Origin: Parvularculaceae bacterium
GTDB taxonomy: Bacteria; Pseudomonadota; Alphaproteobacteria; Caulobacterales; Parvularculaceae
Direction of reading: 5' to 3'
Assembly (NCBI GenBank): GCA_021776465.1
Contig: JAJFFU010000031.1
Span: forward strand, 1 to 33,744
DNA length: 33,744 nucleotides
Under the pieces are notes generated by a model. The model saw only the letters and a program-made list of their open reading frames with translations. It was not told the origin of the DNA and searched no databases. Shown in pieces: positions 24,756 to 33,721 of this stretch. Positions within the stretch are counted from its first letter, which is position 1, and every line of letters begins with the position of its first letter. A program made the translations under genes and the position numbers.

Positions 24756-25247
24756 ATGAAACGCACATTTGCCTTAACAACGGCGCTTGCCGTTCTCATC
24801 GGGTCATGCGCCGCGCAAGACGCCGCGCGTCCGGACGTCATCACATTCGGCGCCAGCATCGATCAAATGGAAACCGCACTTGGCGCTCACTGCACTACTA
24901 TGACGACGCGGGAAACGCCGCCATTCATGCCGATCCACGAAATACAACATCAGACCGATTGCGACGGGTTTGAGTATTTCGGCGCGCCGCGTGCGGCCGA
25001 ATTTGTATTTGGCGATGACGCCCTCATCTTTGTCTGGATCCTGACGGAGAAGAGCGAAGAAGCGGCCATGGAACAAGCATTTACGGAACTATACGGAACG
25101 CCAACTCATGACACAGAGGGGTTTACGGCCTTCGCTGACGACAACGCCGCCGTCAGAAAAGATGTTCCTGAAGCGTTATTTTATAGCCCCGCAATTGCCG
25201 ATCAATATCGCGCATTTTTCGATGGTCAGGCCGCCGCGGCGCAATAA
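24756..25247 (+). CDS. Small probable lipoprotein, unknown function
   Basis: A 163-residue exported protein. The signal segment MKRTFALTTALAVLIGSC ends in a plausible lipobox with Cys18. The mature part is acidic and has Cys residues in TTM and TDCDGFEYFG contexts that could pair. I do not recognise a family. GGGGAGAG before ATG 24756 is a good ribosome-binding site. It ends at a strong bidirectional terminator shared with convergent hppA. Confidence 0.75.
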   Translation: MKRTFALTTALAVLIGSCAAQDAARPDVITFGASIDQMETALGAHCTTMTTRETPPFMPIHEIQHQTDCDGFEYFGAPRAAEFVFGDDALIFVWILTEKSEEAAMEQAFTELYGTPTHDTEGFTAFADDNAAVRKDVPEALFYSPAIADQYRAFFDGQAAAAQ

Positions 25248-25279
25248 AAAAAACCCCGGCGCAATGACCGGGGTTTTTT
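25248..25279. terminator. Bidirectional intrinsic terminator
   Basis: AAAAAACCCCGG (25248-25259) and CCGGGGTTTTTT (25268-25279) are perfect complements with an eight-base loop. It lies right after the lipoprotein gene and before the end of hppA on the other strand, and serves both. Confidence 0.92.
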
Positions 25280-25300
25280 AGTGTTTGTTGTTCGGCTGGT

Positions 25301-27427
25301 TTAGCCGGCGAGCACCGCCAGCAGCAGTAGCGCCACGATGTTCGTGATTTTGATCATCGGGTTTACCGCCGGGCCAGCTGTATCCTTGTAAGGATCGCCA
25401 ACCGTATCGCCGGTGATTGCGGCTTTGTGGGCGTCAGAGCCCTTGCCGCCATGATGGCCGTCTTCGATATATTTCTTGGCGTTATCCCATGCGCCGCCGC
25501 CGGCGGTCATGGAAAGCGCCACGAAAAGGCCGGTGACAATCACGCCCATGAGCATCGCGCCGACTGCAGAAAGCGCAGCTGATTTGTCTGCGACAAGCGT
25601 TATCGCAAAGTAGAGAACCAGCGGCGACAGGATTGGCAGCATAGACGGCACAACCATTTCCTTGATGGCCGCTTTTGTCAGCATGTCGACAGCGCGGCCG
25701 TAATTCGGCTTCGACGTGCCGGCCATGATGCCGCTGTCTTCGCGGAACTGCCTGCGCACTTCTTCAACGACGGCGCCGGCAGCGCGGCCAACAGACATCA
25801 TCGCCATGGAGCCGAAAAGATACGGCAACAGGCCGCCGACAAAGAGGCCGACAACCACGTAAGGGTTCGAAAGCGAGAAGTTCACCGCAACATCTGCAAA
25901 GAACGGAAACTCTTCCGGATGCGCGACAAAGTGTTTGATGTCTTCTGTATACGCCGCAAAAAGAACCAGCGCACCAAGCCCGGCCGAGCCGATGGCGTAG
26001 CCCTTGGTGACCGCTTTGGTCGTGTTGCCGACAGCGTCGAGTGCATCCGTCGTATCGCGGACAGATCCCTCAAGGCCGGCCATTTCCGCAATGCCGCCAG
26101 CATTGTCCGTTACCGGACCGAAAGCGTCGAGCGCGACGATCATGCCGGCAAGAGCAAGCATGGTCGTAACCGCCGTCGCAATACCGAATAGGCCAGCAAG
26201 GTTATAGGTGACAATGATGCCGATAACGATGACGAGCGCTGGCAAAGCCGTTGCTTCCATGGAAACAGCAAGGCCCTGGATTACGTTCGTGCCGTGTCCG
26301 GACTCAGATGACTTCGCCACGGATTTGACCGGACGGAAACCTGTGCCGGTATAGTATTCCGTGATCCAGACAATAAGGCCGGTAATCACCAGACCGACCA
26401 CACCGCACATGAACAGGCTCAACCCTGTGAACGCAGCGCCGGTCGATGTCGTGCCGATGGTTTCACTGAAGCCGAAGACTTTGAATGTCACCGCAGCGAT
26501 TGCGACGAGCGACAGAACGCCCGTAGCGACCAGCCCTTTGTAGAGGGCGCCCATGATGTTGGTGGAGCCTTTGCCGAGGGTCACAAAGAACGTGCCGATA
26601 ATCGACGTAATGATGCACACCGCGCCGATCGCCAGCGGGTAGAACATGAATTGCGACGCTTGCTCGGTGAAAAGGATCGAGCCGAGGACCATCGTCGCTG
26701 CGATAGTGACAACGTAAGTCTCGAAAAGGTCGGCGGCCATACCGGCGCAATCGCCGACATTGTCACCGACATTATCTGCAATCGTCGCCGGGTTGCGCGG
26801 ATCGTCTTCAGGAATGCCGGCTTCAACTTTACCGACGAGATCGCCGCCAACGTCAGCGCCTTTGGTGAAGATGCCGCCGCCGAGACGGGCGAAGACGGAA
26901 ATCAGCGAGGCGCCGAGGGAAAGCGAAATCAGCCCGACGACCACTTCGCGGCTTTCCGGTGCGTTGCCCATGAGACCCGTCAGGATCCCGTAATAGGCGG
27001 CAAGGCCCAGCAGCGCGAGACCGGCAACAAGCATCCCCGTGACCGCACCAGCGCGAAAGGCGACGGAAAGGCCTTTACCAAGGCTTTCGCTCGCCGCTTG
27101 CGTTGTCCGAATGTTGGCGCGCACTGAAACGAGCATGCCGACAAATCCGGCCGCACCCGACAGAATCGCGCCGATGGCGAAACCAATGGCGGGAACGAAA
27201 TTCAGTTTAAAGGCGAACAGCAAAACAAGGAACACAATCGCGCCGGCGATGGCGATGGTTGTGTACTGACGATTAAGATAGGCGGTTGCGCCCTCCTGAA
27301 TCGCCGCTGCAATTTCGCGCATTCTGTCCGTACCCGTAGGCATGGAAAGGACTGCGTTCACGGTAAAGACGCCATACCCTATGGCCGCCAAGCCGGCCGC
27401 GATGACCAACCAAAGCTCTAGGCTCAT
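25301..27427 (-). CDS. hppA: K+-independent proton-translocating membrane pyrophosphatase
   Basis: Couples hydrolysis of pyrophosphate to proton export across the inner membrane. The 708-residue, multi-pass protein contains the substrate motifs [20 protein letters not shown] (192-211) and [18 protein letters not shown] (219-236), [17 protein letters not shown] (434-450), and [19 protein letters not shown] near the C-terminus. The position that marks K+ dependence reads GNTTK with Lys471; a Lys there is the mark of K+-independent enzymes such as that of Rhodospirillum rubrum. AGGAGAG before ATG 27427 sets the start. The 215 bases upstream hold no gene. Confidence 0.96.
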   Translation of the reverse strand: MSLELWLVIAAGLAAIGYGVFTVNAVLSMPTGTDRMREIAAAIQEGATAYLNRQYTTIAIAGAIVFLVLLFAFKLNFVPAIGFAIGAILSGAAGFVGMLVSVRANIRTTQAASESLGKGLSVAFRAGAVTGMLVAGLALLGLAAYYGILTGLMGNAPESREVVVGLISLSLGASLISVFARLGGGIFTKGADVGGDLVGKVEAGIPEDDPRNPATIADNVGDNVGDCAGMAADLFETYVVTIAATMVLGSILFTEQASQFMFYPLAIGAVCIITSIIGTFFVTLGKGSTNIMGALYKGLVATGVLSLVAIAAVTFKVFGFSETIGTTSTGAAFTGLSLFMCGVVGLVITGLIVWITEYYTGTGFRPVKSVAKSSESGHGTNVIQGLAVSMEATALPALVIVIGIIVTYNLAGLFGIATAVTTMLALAGMIVALDAFGPVTDNAGGIAEMAGLEGSVRDTTDALDAVGNTTKAVTKGYAIGSAGLGALVLFAAYTEDIKHFVAHPEEFPFFADVAVNFSLSNPYVVVGLFVGGLLPYLFGSMAMMSVGRAAGAVVEEVRRQFREDSGIMAGTSKPNYGRAVDMLTKAAIKEMVVPSMLPILSPLVLYFAITLVADKSAALSAVGAMLMGVIVTGLFVALSMTAGGGAWDNAKKYIEDGHHGGKGSDAHKAAITGDTVGDPYKDTAGPAVNPMIKITNIVALLLLAVLAG

Positions 27428-27642
27428 GATATTTCTCTCCTGGAAATTCGCTTTAAGATCGTGGGGTGATTGCTGACATGGCCGCGGCGACACAACGGCC
27501 TGAAACCGTCACACGCGCGCTTCAATCAGCCCCCGATGAAAGACGGCCGGGAAATTGACAAAGGCGCCGTTGAAAATCAACCCAAAGTTAACGCACGCGC
27601 CGCATCGGCAAAGAATACATCAAAGGCGTAATGCCGCAGGCC

Positions 27643-28413
27643 CTATGCTGCGCGCTGGCGCATGGCCTGTTTTTCCGACGCTTCGGCGTCTGTCATCTCT
27701 TTAACCCAAGGGAATTTCTCGGCCGTTTCGTCTGTGTAACCAAGATTGCGGGCATGGGCGCTGCGTGGCCGGTCTTCCGTTTCGGCGTAAAACGTCCCGA
27801 AGGCGCGATCCCAGAAAAACTCGGCTATGCCGAAATTTCCCGTTTCGTCGTGGAAATGGTGGGCCAGGTGCCGCCTTTTGATGTCTCGCCAGAATTTCGA
27901 CTTCGGTTCGAATGCGAGATGCTCCCCGGCGTGCAGGAACTCGGTGTACATGGTCATCACCACCATGCCGGCGATTGCCGCGGCCGCGCCCGAGGCCCCG
28001 CCGATCAACCAGCCGATGGGCCCGGCGATCAGCATGATTGGCGGCACCGTCGTGTGCAATCCGCCGAAAAGCACTGATAAATCATTGGGAAAACGGTGGT
28101 GATCGTAATGCACCCGCTTCCAGAACCGCGCCAGAAACGGCGTTTTATACATCCAGCTGCCATGCAGGATGAAGCGGTGGGTGATGTACCAGGACAATGG
28201 GAAAATAAGCGCGCCCACCGCGACTGCGAGGGCTGTCGGGACAATTGCTTCAAACGTCAGCGCCGTAACAATCACGCAGGCGATAATCATCGCCGCGTAA
28301 AATTGAACGCCCGGATAGGTGACATAGGCCCGGACGAGATCGTTGAACGTCATACGGTTGAGGAGGTACTCTTCCGCTTTCCAGGCTTTGTAGCCGACAA
28401 ACAGTTTCATCAC
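27643..28413 (-). CDS. Fatty acid hydroxylase/sterol desaturase superfamily membrane protein
   Basis: A 256-residue membrane diiron hydroxylase. His motifs are HRFILH (79-84), HYDHH (102-106), EFLHAGEH (158-165) and HLAHHFH (182-188), on a frame of about four membrane segments (about 37-75 and 117-157). Such proteins hydroxylate fatty acids, sterols, carotenoids or sphingolipid chains. The next gene on the other strand begins the ceramide operon, so hydroxylation of a ceramide chain is an attractive inference, but not shown. Two ATGs in a row start the gene. The last 40 residues are hydrophilic. Confidence 0.88.
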   Translation of the reverse strand: MMKLFVGYKAWKAEEYLLNRMTFNDLVRAYVTYPGVQFYAAMIIACVIVTALTFEAIVPTALAVAVGALIFPLSWYITHRFILHGSWMYKTPFLARFWKRVHYDHHRFPNDLSVLFGGLHTTVPPIMLIAGPIGWLIGGASGAAAAIAGMVVMTMYTEFLHAGEHLAFEPKSKFWRDIKRRHLAHHFHDETGNFGIAEFFWDRAFGTFYAETEDRPRSAHARNLGYTDETAEKFPWVKEMTDAEASEKQAMRQRAA

Positions 28414-28779
28414 GCGGATTTCCAGTTTTGTTTCGCGAGCGCAGAATTAAGCCCGCAGGGCTCAGGTTTCAAGCTCAGAGCGGCTCTGGAAAACCCGGTA
28501 AACCGCTGGGTTTTCAAGGCTGTAATATCGCAGCGCAATAATTGATGGCGCTTTATGGCGCCTTTGCGCTTGCCGGTTGACCCTCGGGCCGGTATTCGCC
28601 CAAACTTAGTATTCGCGCTGGAATAGCGGAAGGTTGTGGAAATTGTCTCTTCTGCTTGCGCGCGCCGTGCCGTTTACCCGACGCCCATTCTCGGGCCCCA
28701 CGCTTGGGGACTTTCCGGGGGACCTTGAAGGGCGCAGTCTCATTCGCCGGCCTCGCGCCGGCCCAGTGCGGGGGCATTG
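28414..28779. other. Divergent intergenic region with three inverted repeats
   Basis: This gap separates the hydroxylase and ceramide operon starts and must hold promoters for both. I see no credible protein-coding gene. Three consecutive dyads lie near the hydroxylase side: GCCC-GCA-GGGC (28451-28461), CAGAG-CGG-CTCTG (28476-28488) and GAAAACCC-N11-GGGTTTTC (28489-28515). A further GGCGC/GCGCC hairpin lies near 28550. I could not place promoters with confidence. Confidence 0.6.
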
Positions 28780-30579
28780 ATGCCAGATAACCCGGAAAAT
28801 GTCGGCAATGATGAGGTCTTGGCGCCGACGCCAAGCCGGAATGAATCTTTGCCATTCCGGAGCGGCGGCTTCGCCACGGTCATCGACGCATTGGATTATG
28901 CTGCGCAAGGCGAAACCGGCTACAACTTTTTCAACCTTCGCGGCGACGTCACGGCGCGTCTTACCTATTCCGAGCTACGCACCAGAGCCAAGGCGCTGGC
29001 CGACCGCCTCGCCGGTCGATATGAGCGCGGCGCCCGCGTCGCCATTGTCGCCGAGACGAGCCCGGAATTCATCACTGCTTTCTTTGCCTGCCAATATGCG
29101 GGTCTTGCGCCGGCGCCGATGCCGATGCCGGTCAATCTTGGCGGCAAGGACGGATATATCCAACAGGTTCGATTGATGGTTTCGGGCGCCAAGGCGTCCG
29201 CCGTCATCGGACCAGCGTCGTTAAAAGATTTCATGATTGAGGCGGTGCGCGACGAGGTCGAGATCCTGGATTTCGAAACGCTCGACGAATTGCCATCTGA
29301 AGCCGGCTCGGCGAAAGCATTCGGTACGGATGATCGTTGCTACATTCAGTATTCATCCGGATCAACGAGCGCGCCCAAGGGCGTGATCGGCACACAACGG
29401 TCTGTTTGCGCGAATTTATCCGCGATAACCAATCACGGTCTTTACGCCCGCGAAGGCGACCGCGCCGCGAGCTGGTTGCCGCTCTATCATGATATGGGCC
29501 TGATCGGTTTCATGCTGGCGCCGTTATTTGCACAGATGACCGTTGATTTCCTGACCACATCGGACTTCGTACGCCGCCCGCTCATGTGGTTGCGGCTCAT
29601 CACCGAACACGGCGCGACGCTCACTTACAGCCCGTCTTTCGGATATGAGCTTGCCGCCAAACGCGCCGCGCGCGCGGAAAAAGGCGCCATTGATCTTTCC
29701 AGGCTGCGCGTTGCCGGCATTGGCGGCGACATGGTGCGCCCTGAAGCCCTGAACGCATTCGCCGAGGCCTTCGGCCCCATGGGTTTTGACAAAAACGCCT
29801 TCGCGCCAAGCTACGGTATGGCCGAAGCAACGCTCGCTATTTCCTTCCCGGAGCTTGGCAGCCCGATCACCATCGACGAAGTCGACATGCGCCATTACAC
29901 GCGTTCCGGCATTGCCCAACCTGCGTCCGCCGTCACCTTACCGGAAAATCGTCGCGGCTTTGTCCTTTGCGGTCGTCCGCTCCCCGATCATGGGATCGTG
30001 GTCAGAAACGACGATGGCGAGCCCACAGGCGAACGCGAAGTCGGACGCATCTTCATCAAAGGCCCAAGCCTGACGCCCGGTTATTTTTCCGACCCGGACG
30101 CGTCCGCTGCAATGTATCATGGCGAGTGGCTCGACACCGGCGATATGGGTTATTTCCTTGACGGCCAGATTGTCATCACCGGACGGGCGAAAGATCTCAT
30201 CATCATCAACGGCCGCAATATCTGGCCGCAGGATATCGAATGGGCTGTCGAAAGTGTCGAAGGTGTGCGCGGCGGCGGTGTTGCCGCGTTTTCTGTCGAT
30301 GACGGGCGCGGCGAGCGGATCGTTGTCGTCGCCGAGCGCCGCGGCATGAATGACGAAGCACTGGCGACGCTGAAACGCGAAATCGCCGGCGTCATCCAGA
30401 ATGCAGCAGGTGCGCCGGCTGAGGTCGTTCTCGCGCGGCCTCATTCCATGGTCATGACGTCTTCCGGGAAGCTATCGCGTGCGAAAGTGAAACAGAAATA
30501 TCTCGACGGCGCCTTTAACGAAGAAAAATCTTCCGGCGACGCGGCGCTTCGCCCAGCGTTGGCCGAAGCCCGGGTCTGA
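28780..30579 (+). CDS. aasR: Fatty acyl-AMP ligase / acyl-ACP synthetase for ceramide synthesis (AasR-like)
   Basis: Activates a fatty acid as acyl-AMP and probably loads it onto the small ACP encoded two genes on. The 599-residue adenylate-forming enzyme has the P-loop YIQYSSGSTSAPKG (188-201), SWLPLYHDMGLIG, APSYGMAEATLAISFPE and the C-terminal hinge DTGDMGYFLDGQIVITGRAKDLIIINGRNIWPQDIEW (DTGDMGYF and GRAKDLIIINGRN are its cores). This is the fatty acyl-AMP ligase type, with insertion and YHDMGLIG, rather than CoA ligase. In Caulobacter the same four-gene set includes an acyl-ACP synthetase needed for ceramide. I use ATG 28780. Confidence 0.9.
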   Translation: MPDNPENVGNDEVLAPTPSRNESLPFRSGGFATVIDALDYAAQGETGYNFFNLRGDVTARLTYSELRTRAKALADRLAGRYERGARVAIVAETSPEFITAFFACQYAGLAPAPMPMPVNLGGKDGYIQQVRLMVSGAKASAVIGPASLKDFMIEAVRDEVEILDFETLDELPSEAGSAKAFGTDDRCYIQYSSGSTSAPKGVIGTQRSVCANLSAITNHGLYAREGDRAASWLPLYHDMGLIGFMLAPLFAQMTVDFLTTSDFVRRPLMWLRLITEHGATLTYSPSFGYELAAKRAARAEKGAIDLSRLRVAGIGGDMVRPEALNAFAEAFGPMGFDKNAFAPSYGMAEATLAISFPELGSPITIDEVDMRHYTRSGIAQPASAVTLPENRRGFVLCGRPLPDHGIVVRNDDGEPTGEREVGRIFIKGPSLTPGYFSDPDASAAMYHGEWLDTGDMGYFLDGQIVITGRAKDLIIINGRNIWPQDIEWAVESVEGVRGGGVAAFSVDDGRGERIVVVAERRGMNDEALATLKREIAGVIQNAAGAPAEVVLARPHSMVMTSSGKLSRAKVKQKYLDGAFNEEKSSGDAALRPALAEARV

Positions 30580-30583
30580 ACTG

Positions 30584-31513
30584 TTGAAAGCGGCCGTAAC
30601 GGGCGGCGCCGGTTTTGTCGGCGGCGCGCTCATCACCCACCTGCTTGAAGAAAATATCGAGGTCGCGGCGCTCATCCGCGATCCGCGGCGGGTCAATTTT
30701 GACGACCGCGTCCAGATCGTTGAGGGTGACCTTGATAACGAAGCGGCGCTGGCCGCAATCGCCGACGGCGCGGATATGTTCATTCACCTCGCAGGCGTCA
30801 CCTTTCCGCGCAGCCACGATCTTTATCACAGCGTCAATGTTGACGGCGCAGCGCGCGCGGCAGGAGCAGCCGCTAGCGCCGGCGCCAAATTCGTACACGC
30901 ATCATCGATGTCGGCGCGCGAACCTGCGGTATCGCACTACGCGCGAAGCAAGCGGGAAAGCGAGGCGGCGGTAAAGGGTGCATCGGGCGAAAATCGCTGG
31001 GTGGCGCTGCGCCTGCCGGCGATTTACGGGCCGGACGACCGCGCCACACTGCCCTATTTCAAGCTCATAAAATCCGGCTTTGCGCTTGCCCCGGCGACGT
31101 CGCCGCCGGCGCGAGCATCACTGCTTTACGTTGATGACGCGGCGCGGGCGTTAGTCGCGGCCGGCAGGGAGCCCGTGGCCGGCGCCGTATTCGAAGTCGG
31201 CGATGAAACACCAGGCGGCCGCGAATGGCGCGAGATCGGCGAGTGTCTTGGCAATATCATGAACAAAAAAGTGAAGCACATTGCCGTCCCTCGTCCTGTG
31301 GTCGCAATGTTTCACAATATTTCGAGGGCGACTTCGGCACTTCGCGGCAAAAACCCGGATATACGCGCCGGTCAGGTCAATGAATTCTTTCATCCGGACT
31401 GGGCCGCGCGCGACAATTTATTCGCAGATGCTGTAAATTGGCGACCCGAAACGCCGCTCGCGGAAGGATTTGCAAAGACCGTGCGTTGGTATCGCGAGAA
31501 CGCCCTGTTATAA
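30584..31513 (+). CDS. cerR: NAD(P)-dependent epimerase/dehydratase-family reductase (CerR-like)
   Basis: A 309-residue extended short-chain dehydrogenase. The cofactor motif is TGGAGFVGG (6-14), with Asp49 in EGDLDNE; the active site has HASSMS (105-110) and YARSK with Tyr119 and Lys123. In Caulobacter the homologous gene of the ceramide cluster (CerR) reduces the 3-keto group of the ceramide precursor. Placement between the acyl-ACP synthetase and the ACP supports that role here. Translation appears to begin at TTG 30584, four bases after the preceding stop; no closer ATG fits the Rossmann start. Confidence 0.87.
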   Translation: MKAAVTGGAGFVGGALITHLLEENIEVAALIRDPRRVNFDDRVQIVEGDLDNEAALAAIADGADMFIHLAGVTFPRSHDLYHSVNVDGAARAAGAAASAGAKFVHASSMSAREPAVSHYARSKRESEAAVKGASGENRWVALRLPAIYGPDDRATLPYFKLIKSGFALAPATSPPARASLLYVDDAARALVAAGREPVAGAVFEVGDETPGGREWREIGECLGNIMNKKVKHIAVPRPVVAMFHNISRATSALRGKNPDIRAGQVNEFFHPDWAARDNLFADAVNWRPETPLAEGFAKTVRWYRENALL

Positions 31514-31521
31514 GCCGGGCC

Positions 31522-31537
31522 GCGCTCCCGCGAGCGC
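31522..31537. other. Intercistronic hairpin between cerR and acpR
   Basis: GCGCTC (31522-31527) and GAGCGC (31532-31537) form a perfect six-base stem with a four-base loop, followed by no T-run. It lies in the 58-base gap of the operon and may protect or partially separate segments of the message. Confidence 0.45.
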
Positions 31538-31571
31538 CGCGTACCCGCGCTTTGATTGAAGGAGAATATTC

Positions 31572-31835
31572 ATGTCCGGCATACGACAAGACGACGATCT
31601 TGTTTTCCGGAAAATCTGCTCGCTGATCGAGCCCTTGAATGAAAAGGGTGTCGAGTTAAGTCGTGAGACAGATCTGATCGCGGATCTTGAAATCGATTCT
31701 GTCGCCGTCCTCGACATGGTGATGGATATCGAAGATTTTTATGACATCTCTATCCCCGTCAACACGATTTCGGAAACGAAGACGATCGGCGAGCTTGTCG
31801 ATGCAATTCACGAAATCAAAAAAGAGCAGGCTTGA
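31572..31835 (+). CDS. acpR: Dedicated acyl carrier protein (AcpR-like)
   Basis: An 87-residue acidic acyl carrier protein. The phosphopantetheine Ser is Ser43 in ADLEIDSVAVLDMVMDIED, here DSV instead of the usual DSL. The four-helix pattern is complete. AGGAG seven bases before ATG 31572 is the best ribosome-binding site of the operon, as suits a highly made carrier. Its stop is three bases before the serine palmitoyltransferase start. Its job is presumably to present the acyl chain from the ligase to Spt. Confidence 0.93.
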   Translation: MSGIRQDDDLVFRKICSLIEPLNEKGVELSRETDLIADLEIDSVAVLDMVMDIEDFYDISIPVNTISETKTIGELVDAIHEIKKEQA

Positions 31836-31838
31836 GCG

Positions 31839-33041
31839 ATGGGCCTATTCGAAAAATTCAGAGCGACCGCCGTTACCTATGAAGCGCTGAAGGAAAGCGC
31901 GGGCCGCGATCCTTTCGGCGTCTCCATGGATGAAATGAAGGGGCCGACGCGCGCCATGGTCGAGGGCAAGGAAATCGTCCTTGCGGGAACCAATAACTAT
32001 CTCGGCCTTACCTATGACAAAGACGCCGTCGACGCAGCCAAGGACGCGGTTGTCGCCTCGGGTACTGGCACGACGGGATCGCGCTTCGCTAATGGCACCT
32101 ATGCCGGTCACCGCAACCTTGAGCACGAACTCGCAGAATTCCTCGGCTATAAGCATTGCATGGTCTTTTCGACCGGGTATCAGGCAAACCTTGGGGCCAT
32201 CTCGGCGCTGGTGCAGCCGCCCGAGGATGTCATTTTAATCGATGCCGACTGTCACGCCTGTATTTATGACGGGTGCCAACTATCCGGCGCGGAGACAATC
32301 CGCTTCCGCCATAATGATCCGGAAAGTCTCGACAAACGCCTTTCAAGGCTGAGACCCGACATCAAAGGCAAGCTCGTTTGTTTTGAAGGCATGTATTCCA
32401 TGTTTGGCGATGTGGCGCCCGTTAAGGAACTTGTCGAAGTCGCCCACAAACACGGCGCCTACGCCCTTCTCGATGAGGCACACTCATTTGGCGTTTTCGG
32501 CGACAATGGTCGCGGCGTCTGTGAACGGGACGGCGTTCTCGACGCGGTCGATTTCTATACGGGTACATTCTCGAAAAGCCTCGCATCGATCGGCGGCTTC
32601 GTGGCCTCCAACCATCCCGAGCTTGAATATCTGCGATTTTCGAGCCGGCCCTATATGTTTACCGCCTCGCCGTCCCCCGCCAATGTGGCGGCGGCGAGTG
32701 CAGCGCTGGCGCGCCTGAAAGGCGATCAATCCATGCGCAAACAGCTCTGGGAAAACGCCCATCGCGTCTATTCGGCGTTTCAGCAGCTTGGCTTTGATCT
32801 GTGTGCGCCTGAAAGCCCGGTGATCGCTGTGAAGCTGGACAACCGCGAACAAGCGTTCCTGGCCTGGAATTTCCTGATGGAAAACGGCGTTTACGTTAAC
32901 CTCGCCATTCCGCCCGGCACGCCAAATGCAACGTCGATCCTTCGGTTGTCGGTTTCGGCCGCACATACGGCGGACGACCTCGATATTGTGGTGGGCGCTT
33001 ATACGGCGCTCTCCGAACAGCTTAACGCCGCGGCGACCTGA
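31839..33041 (+). CDS. spt: Serine palmitoyltransferase
   Basis: Condenses serine with an acyl thioester to form 3-ketosphinganine-type product, the first committed step of sphingolipid synthesis. The 400-residue alpha-oxoamine synthase has His139 (DADCHA), Asp212 and His215 (LLDEAHSFGVFG) and the PLP Lys246 in TGTFSKSLASIGGF. The N-terminal part reads NNYLGLTYD and GTTGSRFANGTYAGHRNLEHEL. These match bacterial Spt better than the related KBL, BioF or HemA because of the acyl-ACP and CerR context. It starts three bases after the ACP gene. Confidence 0.92.
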   Translation: MGLFEKFRATAVTYEALKESAGRDPFGVSMDEMKGPTRAMVEGKEIVLAGTNNYLGLTYDKDAVDAAKDAVVASGTGTTGSRFANGTYAGHRNLEHELAEFLGYKHCMVFSTGYQANLGAISALVQPPEDVILIDADCHACIYDGCQLSGAETIRFRHNDPESLDKRLSRLRPDIKGKLVCFEGMYSMFGDVAPVKELVEVAHKHGAYALLDEAHSFGVFGDNGRGVCERDGVLDAVDFYTGTFSKSLASIGGFVASNHPELEYLRFSSRPYMFTASPSPANVAAASAALARLKGDQSMRKQLWENAHRVYSAFQQLGFDLCAPESPVIAVKLDNREQAFLAWNFLMENGVYVNLAIPPGTPNATSILRLSVSAAHTADDLDIVVGAYTALSEQLNAAAT

Positions 33042-33199
33042 TTGTCGCCGAGCGCCGCCGGCTCTGAAAAAGACATGGGAGACGACGTGCGATCAGGCTC
33101 ACAAACGCGTTAGCCGCATTATGACCGCATTTTCGTCTCTTAAGGGCGCGAGCGACGTTTTAGGGTGTTGGGTTGTATCTAGTAGGTGAGAATTTGACG

Positions 33200-33697
33200 A
33201 TGGCTTTGAACAAATCATTATGGATTGCGCTCGCAGGAACGCTGATGTTTGGCGCTACGGCTGCAAGCGACAAGGCCGAAGTCGATCTCTCCCTGTTTGA
33301 TTTTGACCATGTGAGTTGCACGGGCGCGGCGAACGAAATCAGGCTTGTCATCGACGGATTGGACAACAGCGTTGGCCTCATCACGGTCGATCTTTATATG
33401 AACGACAATGACGGTTTTTTGAAGCGCGCCGGACGCGTTAAGCAGCGCCGCGCCGCCGCGAAAGCGCCCCATACGGCTCTTTGCGTCGCGGCGCCCGAAC
33501 CCGGCGAATACGCTATTGCAGTGTATCACGATGAAAACGCCAACAAGACGTTCGACAAAAATGCGTTCGGATTACCAGCCGAGCCCTGGGGCATCTCCAA
33601 CAACCCGAAAGTCCGGTTTGCGCCGCCTCATGTAGAAGAAGCGCTGTTTCCCGTAGACGCCGACAACGGCGCCGCAGTGGTCATCAAGCTGAACTGA
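33200..33697 (+). CDS. DUF2141 secreted protein
   Basis: A 165-residue protein with a signal peptide ending near ATA (about residue 22). The DUF2141 core is clear: an N-terminal strand region IRLVIDGLDNSVGLITVDLY, a paired Cys (SCTGA and LCVAAPEPGEYAIAVYHDEN) and NKTFDKNAFGLPAEPWGISNN. The family is periplasmic or outer-membrane associated and has no known function. AGGTGAG upstream supports ATG 33200; an in-frame TTG at 33173 is less likely. It lies 158 bases after spt, so it may belong to the operon or have its own promoter. Confidence 0.88.
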   Translation: MALNKSLWIALAGTLMFGATAASDKAEVDLSLFDFDHVSCTGAANEIRLVIDGLDNSVGLITVDLYMNDNDGFLKRAGRVKQRRAAAKAPHTALCVAAPEPGEYAIAVYHDENANKTFDKNAFGLPAEPWGISNNPKVRFAPPHVEEALFPVDADNGAAVVIKLN

Positions 33698-33704
33698 CGC
33701 TATA

Positions 33705-33721
33705 GGCGTTGTCGCAACGCC
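33705..33721. terminator. Hairpin after the DUF2141 gene
   Basis: GGCGTT (33705-33710) and AACGCC (33716-33721) form a perfect six-base stem with a five-base loop eight bases after the stop. There is no T-run after it, so it may only mark a factor-dependent end. The rest of the window to 33744 shows no gene. Confidence 0.3.

Noticed and set aside
28553-28908. Two minus-strand frames of about 100 codons in the hydroxylase/ceramide gap
   Set aside because: Both overlap the start of the acyl-ACP synthetase, are Arg/Pro-rich and have no ribosome-binding site or known domain.
33051-33064. GAGC/GCTC hairpin after spt
   Set aside because: The stem is only four bases and lacks a T-run, so I do not call it a terminator.
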